Positions 59,349 to 64,000 of a stretch of 64,000 bases of DNA are shown piece after piece. Position 1 is the first letter of the stretch. The number at the start of each line of letters is the position of its first letter. The DNA comes from Pseudomonas lini (GTDB lineage: Bacteria > Pseudomonadota > Gammaproteobacteria > Pseudomonadales > Pseudomonadaceae), in the NCBI RefSeq assembly GCF_001042905.1, contig NZ_JYLB01000004.1:124001-188000 (forward strand), given 5' to 3'. Made by a program: the position numbers and the translations under genes. The notes below the pieces were generated by a model, which was given only the letters and a program-made list of their open reading frames with translations, ran no database searches and was not told the DNA's origin.

Positions 59349-61871
59349 ATGTTCCCGATGACGCCCATCGCGGCGGCGCTTGCGCTGCTGTTATGTAGCA
59401 GTGCATTTGCGGCGCCCACGTCTGTTGATAATACGCCGCGAAGTTTGCTGGCTCAGGCCAAGGGGCTGCCGGCAGAGTTCGAGGAGCATTTCTTCGATGT
59501 TCCATTGGCCGTTCGGATTGAACTCGATCAACAGCCCCTCGGTGAGGCGATGATTGTGTTGTCCCGTGATGATCGGGTGACGTTGCTCGATTTCACCGAT
59601 ACCAGCGAAAGCCACTATGGCGCGAGTGAACGCGATACCTGGGCCGATATTCTCAAGCCCGGCGTGACGCTGGGCACCTGCACCAGTCAATGCCCGGAGC
59701 AGATGCTGGCGGTTCACTACAACCTTGAAAATTCACTGCTGTCGGTCATCACCGAAAATGCCGAGCGCGACAGCGAAGCCAAGCGCTTCTACGATCAACC
59801 CGAGGGCGGCAGCAGCGGCCTGATGGTGCGTAACCAGCTCAATCTCAACGGCGGCCAGGACCAGGATCTGGGCGGTCGTTTTGGCCTGGAGGCCAGCGGC
59901 AGCCTGGGCAACTGGAGCCAGACGTTCAACATGCAACTGGCGCGTCTGGGCGGACCGGATGACAAGACCTATCACGCGGTGCATGAGCTCTATACCCAGC
60001 GTGAGCTGGAGGGCAGCTTTTTCCGGTTGGGTTATTTCACTCCCAACTCCGAAGGCCTGACCCGACAACCCCGTTCATTCGGCACCAGTCCCGATACCGC
60101 GGTCGGAGTGATGTACGGCAGTTCCGACAGCCTGGCGATCGACAGCCCGAAACCCAGCGTTTATCCGATTTATGTCACGGCGAACCGTCAGGGTTCCGTG
60201 GAAATTTTCCGCGACGGTCTGCTGATCAATACCCAGTCGGTTCCGGCGGGTTTGCAAACCCTCGACACCCGCCCGTTGCCCGGTGGCATTTACGAAGTGG
60301 AAGTGCGATTGATCGAAGATGGCCAGGCCACATCGACCACCCAGGAGTTGATTTACAAGCCGAACAATTGGCGCAACCACGATGAACGCTGGCGCTACAA
60401 CCTGTTTGCCGGACAAGAAAGCAAATTGCTGAGTAATTGGGATGAGCAGAACAGCGGCGATGCGACGGTGGGGGCGTCATTCAATTACTTGCTGCACCCG
60501 CGAGTGATTCTCGGGCTGTCGACGCGCCAGGTGAGCGACAAGCTGCAGTACGGCAGCTCCATCGACTGGAGCCTGGCCAACAGCGTCAGCCTCTACGCCA
60601 ACCTGTACCAGACCGAAGACCACGGCACCGGTGCCGATTTTCAAGGCTTGTACAACTATGGCGCCGGCAGCCTGGTGATCAGCCACAATCGCAGCTGGCT
60701 CGACACCACCAACACCTACGACACATTGCCCGACGGCACCCGCGTCCGTCAGCGCAATGTGTTCACCGGCCAGACCAGCAATTCTTCACTGGCGCTTAAC
60801 CACCGGGTCAGTCGCAAAAGCTCGCTCAATGCCCGGGTGTCCCACAGCGACGGCAACGTAGAGGGCGTCGGCGTGGATCTGGGGTGGACCCAACGCACCG
60901 TTCTGTTCGGCAGCGATGCCAACTGGCGGCTCTCGCTGTTCGATCGTCCCGGCAGCTACAGCAGTGGTGACGCGCGCAATCGCGGGGTCGACCTGAGCAT
61001 CAACATGGCGCTGGGCAGTCCGGGGCAGCAGATTTCCGGCAGCATCGGCAGCCGCACCGCCCGTGATGGCAGCCGTGACAATAACGCCTCCCTGGGTTTC
61101 CGAAAGGACCTGCAAGACCATGTGCTACAGAGCGTATCGGTGACTGCGCTCACCGATACCTACGGTGTCGGTTTGTCGAGTCTGGCGAACTTTCGCACCG
61201 ATGCCATCAATGGTGACGGGTTCATTCAGCGTTCATCCTTCAACAACAATTTCACCGGCGGCGTGAACCTCGACAGCACGCTTGTCGTTGGAGCGCAGCG
61301 CATGGCGTTGACCAGTCAACATCAAGGACGCGGCGCCGGGATGATTGTCGATGTCGAGTCCGACATCGACGGCATCGCGCTGCGTGCCGACGACCTCAGC
61401 GGCGGCAGCGCGGCCTTGAGGCCCGGACGCAATTTCATCCCGCTCACCGCTTACAAGAACAGCTCGGTGAGCTTCGACTTCGAAGGCAATGACGTCCCGG
61501 CAGCGAGCATCGAACCGGCGCGCACGCGCTATCACCTGAACAAGGGCGGCGTGGAGTACCGCAAGGTCCGGGTGATGAAAACCCTGACCGTGCTCGGACG
61601 CTTGCTCGACCCGCAAGGACAGCCGCTCAAAGGCCATCACGTCATCAACCACGCCAGCCGTGGAGTCAGCGAAGTCGATGGCTTTTTCTCAATGGAAATG
61701 AATGCCGGCTCGCCCACCCTGCAAGTGCGTCACGCCGACCAGTTGCTGTGCCAGTTCCGCCTCGATGTCGACAAGCACCGCAGCGAAAACAACGTGCTGA
61801 TGATCGGTGATCTGCGGTGTTCGCCAGACACGTTGGCGGATGCCACTGCCAACCGGCGCACCGCAGGTTGA
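59349..61871 (+). CDS. CS1-type fimbrial usher
   Basis: Outer-membrane assembly pore of 840 residues (CooC/CfaC/TcfC type). Signal peptide MFPMTPIAAALALLLCSSAFA, an N-terminal domain, then a long beta-barrel with many short strands (for example GRFGLEASGSLGNWSQTFNM and GQQISGSIGSRTARDGSRDN). A plug-like segment QGSVEIFRDGLLINTQSVPA and a C-terminal carboxypeptidase-like domain (VLGRLLDPQGQPLKGHHVIN) are present. Cysteines occur in the N- and C-terminal parts, as in the family. Confidence 0.9.
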   Translation: MFPMTPIAAALALLLCSSAFAAPTSVDNTPRSLLAQAKGLPAEFEEHFFDVPLAVRIELDQQPLGEAMIVLSRDDRVTLLDFTDTSESHYGASERDTWADILKPGVTLGTCTSQCPEQMLAVHYNLENSLLSVITENAERDSEAKRFYDQPEGGSSGLMVRNQLNLNGGQDQDLGGRFGLEASGSLGNWSQTFNMQLARLGGPDDKTYHAVHELYTQRELEGSFFRLGYFTPNSEGLTRQPRSFGTSPDTAVGVMYGSSDSLAIDSPKPSVYPIYVTANRQGSVEIFRDGLLINTQSVPAGLQTLDTRPLPGGIYEVEVRLIEDGQATSTTQELIYKPNNWRNHDERWRYNLFAGQESKLLSNWDEQNSGDATVGASFNYLLHPRVILGLSTRQVSDKLQYGSSIDWSLANSVSLYANLYQTEDHGTGADFQGLYNYGAGSLVISHNRSWLDTTNTYDTLPDGTRVRQRNVFTGQTSNSSLALNHRVSRKSSLNARVSHSDGNVEGVGVDLGWTQRTVLFGSDANWRLSLFDRPGSYSSGDARNRGVDLSINMALGSPGQQISGSIGSRTARDGSRDNNASLGFRKDLQDHVLQSVSVTALTDTYGVGLSSLANFRTDAINGDGFIQRSSFNNNFTGGVNLDSTLVVGAQRMALTSQHQGRGAGMIVDVESDIDGIALRADDLSGGSAALRPGRNFIPLTAYKNSSVSFDFEGNDVPAASIEPARTRYHLNKGGVEYRKVRVMKTLTVLGRLLDPQGQPLKGHHVINHASRGVSEVDGFFSMEMNAGSPTLQVRHADQLLCQFRLDVDKHRSENNVLMIGDLRCSPDTLADATANRRTAG

Positions 61872-61906
61872 ACGGTGCGGATTCCGATGTTCAAGAGAGT
61901 GTGATC

Positions 61907-63178
61907 ATGAATCTAACGACTACATGTTTGCGGCCGATGCTACGGCATGGTCGCTGGCTGGGGATGCTGGCCGTCGTAGCGGCGTCTTCCGCACAGGCGG
62001 TGAATCAGGAGATACGGGCGCTGTTCACTCCGGATTCTGCCAACCCGCAACGCAATCTGTTCGTTAATAAAACACCGGTCAGTGGCTATTGTGCCGACTA
62101 TCCCAGTGAATGCCGGGACAACGAGACCTTCAGCATTCGCCTGCCCATGAGTTTCGAGTCGGCGAGCCCCATGCAACCTAATGCGTCGCCGCGCAATAGT
62201 GCGATGTTCAGCATTCCGACCCTGTGGCGTCCGTTAACGGTGACGAACAGGGAAACGGGTGAAACGGAAACTGTCGAGGTGCGTATTGCCGGCTTCGGTT
62301 CCCGGTACATCCTCAGTGATACCGCGGTCAATCTGACAGGTGCCGCGACGGCCATTGAAGGGCACCGCGCCTTGTGGGGCGGTCCGGGGGGAGGCTGGGT
62401 AAACGCGGCTCCTCCGTGTGCCTACAGTGGTGTCGGAATGTATTCGGACAATTACTACCGATTCTTCTGGAAGACCCCTGTCCAAGGGACTTGCGTCAAG
62501 ACTGCCAGTTTTCCGATACCGGCCATGACTTATGACTACCTGGACTTCTCCTATGAACTTAAAACCCCCAATCCGCTGACGATGTCATCCGGGCTCTATA
62601 CGGGAGACGTGAGTTATCGCATTGGTCCCGGTGGTGATTTCGATATGGGCGATGTGATGCTGCCGAGCGACCCCGACCTGACCCTGAATTTTGTGTTGGA
62701 TGTTCAGCACACCCTTAAAGTCGACATCCCTCCCGGAGGCGAGAAAGTCCAACTGGTCCCGGCGGGCGGCTGGCAAAGCTGGTTGCACGCGGGGCGCAAA
62801 CCCGTGCGTTTGTTTCGGGACCAGACATTCAATATCTCCGCATCGTCGCGCTTCAAGATGCTGCTGGAGTGTGAAATCAATGCTTTCCCCTATGACTGCG
62901 TGATTCTTGATCCGGTGTCGAGACGCTCGGTCGAATTGCAAGTCAGCGTCAGTCTGCCAAACGGTTTGTCCGATCTTTCGGGGCAACCGGTCAAGCGCCG
63001 GCGACTCAGGGCTGGACCGGCCAATGCGCAGCAATTTCAACCTGGTTTTTATGTAGATCGAGCGCCGGGAATTCTGCACTTCGAGATCCCGCAACATCAG
63101 ATGGAATTCATGCTGCAACCCGGTGTGGCGTCGACCTATCGCGGCAATGTCACCGTGATCTGGGATTCGGAAGTCTGA
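61907..63178 (+). CDS. CS1-type fimbrial tip protein (CooD/CfaE-like)
   Basis: 423 residues from ATG 61907; earlier in-frame codons overlap the usher. Signal region with a hydrophobic WLGMLAVVAASSAQA. Two-domain layout is suggested by paired cysteines: C-x6-C in GYCADYPSEC, others in PPCAYSG and GTCVKTAS, and a C-terminal pilin-like part with CEINAFPYDC. Position after the usher and size fit the minor adhesin that caps CS1-type fimbriae. Receptor unknown. Confidence 0.83.
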   Translation: MNLTTTCLRPMLRHGRWLGMLAVVAASSAQAVNQEIRALFTPDSANPQRNLFVNKTPVSGYCADYPSECRDNETFSIRLPMSFESASPMQPNASPRNSAMFSIPTLWRPLTVTNRETGETETVEVRIAGFGSRYILSDTAVNLTGAATAIEGHRALWGGPGGGWVNAAPPCAYSGVGMYSDNYYRFFWKTPVQGTCVKTASFPIPAMTYDYLDFSYELKTPNPLTMSSGLYTGDVSYRIGPGGDFDMGDVMLPSDPDLTLNFVLDVQHTLKVDIPPGGEKVQLVPAGGWQSWLHAGRKPVRLFRDQTFNISASSRFKMLLECEINAFPYDCVILDPVSRRSVELQVSVSLPNGLSDLSGQPVKRRRLRAGPANAQQFQPGFYVDRAPGILHFEIPQHQMEFMLQPGVASTYRGNVTVIWDSEV

Positions 63179-63237
63179 TGGCCCACGTATCGATGGCGCG
63201 TGTCCGATTTGTGTTCTATGTGATGAGGTTCAAGAGT

Positions 63238-63981
63238 ATGAAACGTTTGTGGGTACTGCTGGGTTTGAGCGGTTTTTCCCTGGCGGTTTGCGCCGGACCG
63301 CAAATCAACGTCGGAACGGTGTACGACTATCTGGACAGCGACAAGAGCACTTACCTCAAGCGCGTGTTCAACAGCGGCGACAGCACGGCGTTCGTCAAGG
63401 TCAACATTCTGGAAATCGTCTACGACGCCGATGGCAGTCATCGTGAAATACCGCTCAAGACGCAAGCGGACGGCAGCGGTCGGGATGGCTTGATGGCCAG
63501 CCCTGCACGACTGATCGTCCCGGCCAAGGGCATGCAGGGCACGCGCCTGTTGCACATGGGCGAGCGTGATACCGAGCGTTACTTCCGTGTGCGCTTCGTG
63601 CCGGTGGTGCCGGAGAAGGAAGACGAATTCGCCGTGTCGAGTGAAGAGCGCGATGCCTACAAAGAGAACCTGTCGGCGGGGGTCAACGTGATGACAGGTT
63701 TCGGTACGGTATTTTTTGTCCGGCCGAAAAACAGTCGCTTCGACAGTGTGATCGATGACAGTGCCGGTGTTTATCGACTGCGCAATAACGGCAATACCGT
63801 GGTGCTGATCGATGAGTTTCGCAACTGCTCACTGAAAATCGAAACCGAGTGTGAGCCGACCACCAAGCACCACATTCTGGCGGGCAAAACCTTTGAATTC
63901 GAGAAAAAGCCCGGTCGCGAATACCGCTTCAACCTGGTGGAAGGCACATCGAAAAAGGCGCTGCGCATCGCCAGCCAGTAA
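63238..63981 (+). CDS. CS1-type fimbrial periplasmic chaperone
   Basis: 247 residues from ATG 63238, chosen because GAGG lies 9 bases upstream and a signal peptide (MKRLWVLLGLSGFSLAVCA) then begins the protein; the frame also opens at 63178. PapD-like fold: SPARLIVPAKGMQGTRLLHM and YFRVRFVPVVP are the strands that carry the subunit-binding residues, and NNGNTVVLIDEFRNC is in domain 2. In CS1 and CFA/I operons the chaperone is the first gene (CooB/CfaA); here it is last. Confidence 0.87.
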   Translation: MKRLWVLLGLSGFSLAVCAGPQINVGTVYDYLDSDKSTYLKRVFNSGDSTAFVKVNILEIVYDADGSHREIPLKTQADGSGRDGLMASPARLIVPAKGMQGTRLLHMGERDTERYFRVRFVPVVPEKEDEFAVSSEERDAYKENLSAGVNVMTGFGTVFFVRPKNSRFDSVIDDSAGVYRLRNNGNTVVLIDEFRNCSLKIETECEPTTKHHILAGKTFEFEKKPGREYRFNLVEGTSKKALRIASQ

Positions 63982-64000
63982 TACCGGCAGGGGCGAGTCG

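Overview
The window looks like chromosomal DNA of a Pseudomonas, most likely of the P. fluorescens group. It is GC-rich, has the Pseudomonas orders isc-ndk-rlmN-pilW-rodZ-ispG-hisS-yfgM-bamB-der and cumA-tadA, pairs gcd with oprB, and carries many short inverted repeats of the GTGGGAGCGGGCTTGCCCGCGA type (REP/REPIN). I see no rRNA, tRNA, CRISPR array, intact insertion sequence or prophage.

Layout. 1-4243: iron-sulfur cluster operon, from the end of iscS through iscU, iscA, hscB, hscA, fdx and iscX. 4336-13604: housekeeping run of ndk, rlmN, pilW, rodZ-like, ispG, hisS, yfgM, bamB and der. 13827-17639: aminotransferase plus omega-amidase, then leuA on the minus strand with a possible leader peptide. 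18036-26849: small unknown genes, an M23 peptidase, xseA, a divergent LysR/TSUP exporter pair, guaB and guaA. 27027-28437: a small, more A/T-rich insert encoding a DUF6088-like and a Fic protein, probably a toxin-antitoxin pair. 28544-37039: trehalose locus with treR, EIIBC, phosphotrehalase, a porin, a fused EIIA-HPr-EI and a Cys-less EIIB-like protein. 37914-43497: multicopper oxidase, tadA, cmoAB, an A/T-rich orphan, a YhhN protein and a chagasin-like inhibitor. 43716-51152: a second Lon-type protease, a DUF6124-like protein, PQQ glucose dehydrogenase and OprB. 51395-55679: a glyA/benE pair read away from a MocR regulator, with a broken FAD oxidoreductase gene between benE and glyA. 55841-58230: VF530-like protein, Pr6Pr-like membrane protein, siderophore-interacting reductase and PadR regulator. 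58744-63981: CS1/alpha-type fimbrial operon (major subunit, usher, tip protein, chaperone).

How genes work together. The trehalose locus encodes a full route: porin, membrane EIIBC, its own soluble phosphoryl chain, phosphotrehalase and regulator. Gcd oxidises glucose in the periplasm while OprB admits sugars. The fimbrial genes form one chaperone-usher pathway. Three repeat families (A: REP/REPIN; B: GTAGGAGCTGCCGAAGGCTG type; C: CGTTCCCACGC type) fill most longer gaps and often sit just after stop codons.

The items most worth checking are the gene relic at 52630-52740, the DUF6088/Fic pair, the Cys-less EIIB-like protein, the possible leuA leader, and the matched 14-bp sites around benE/mocR. 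All calls come from reading the sequence; no database search was run.
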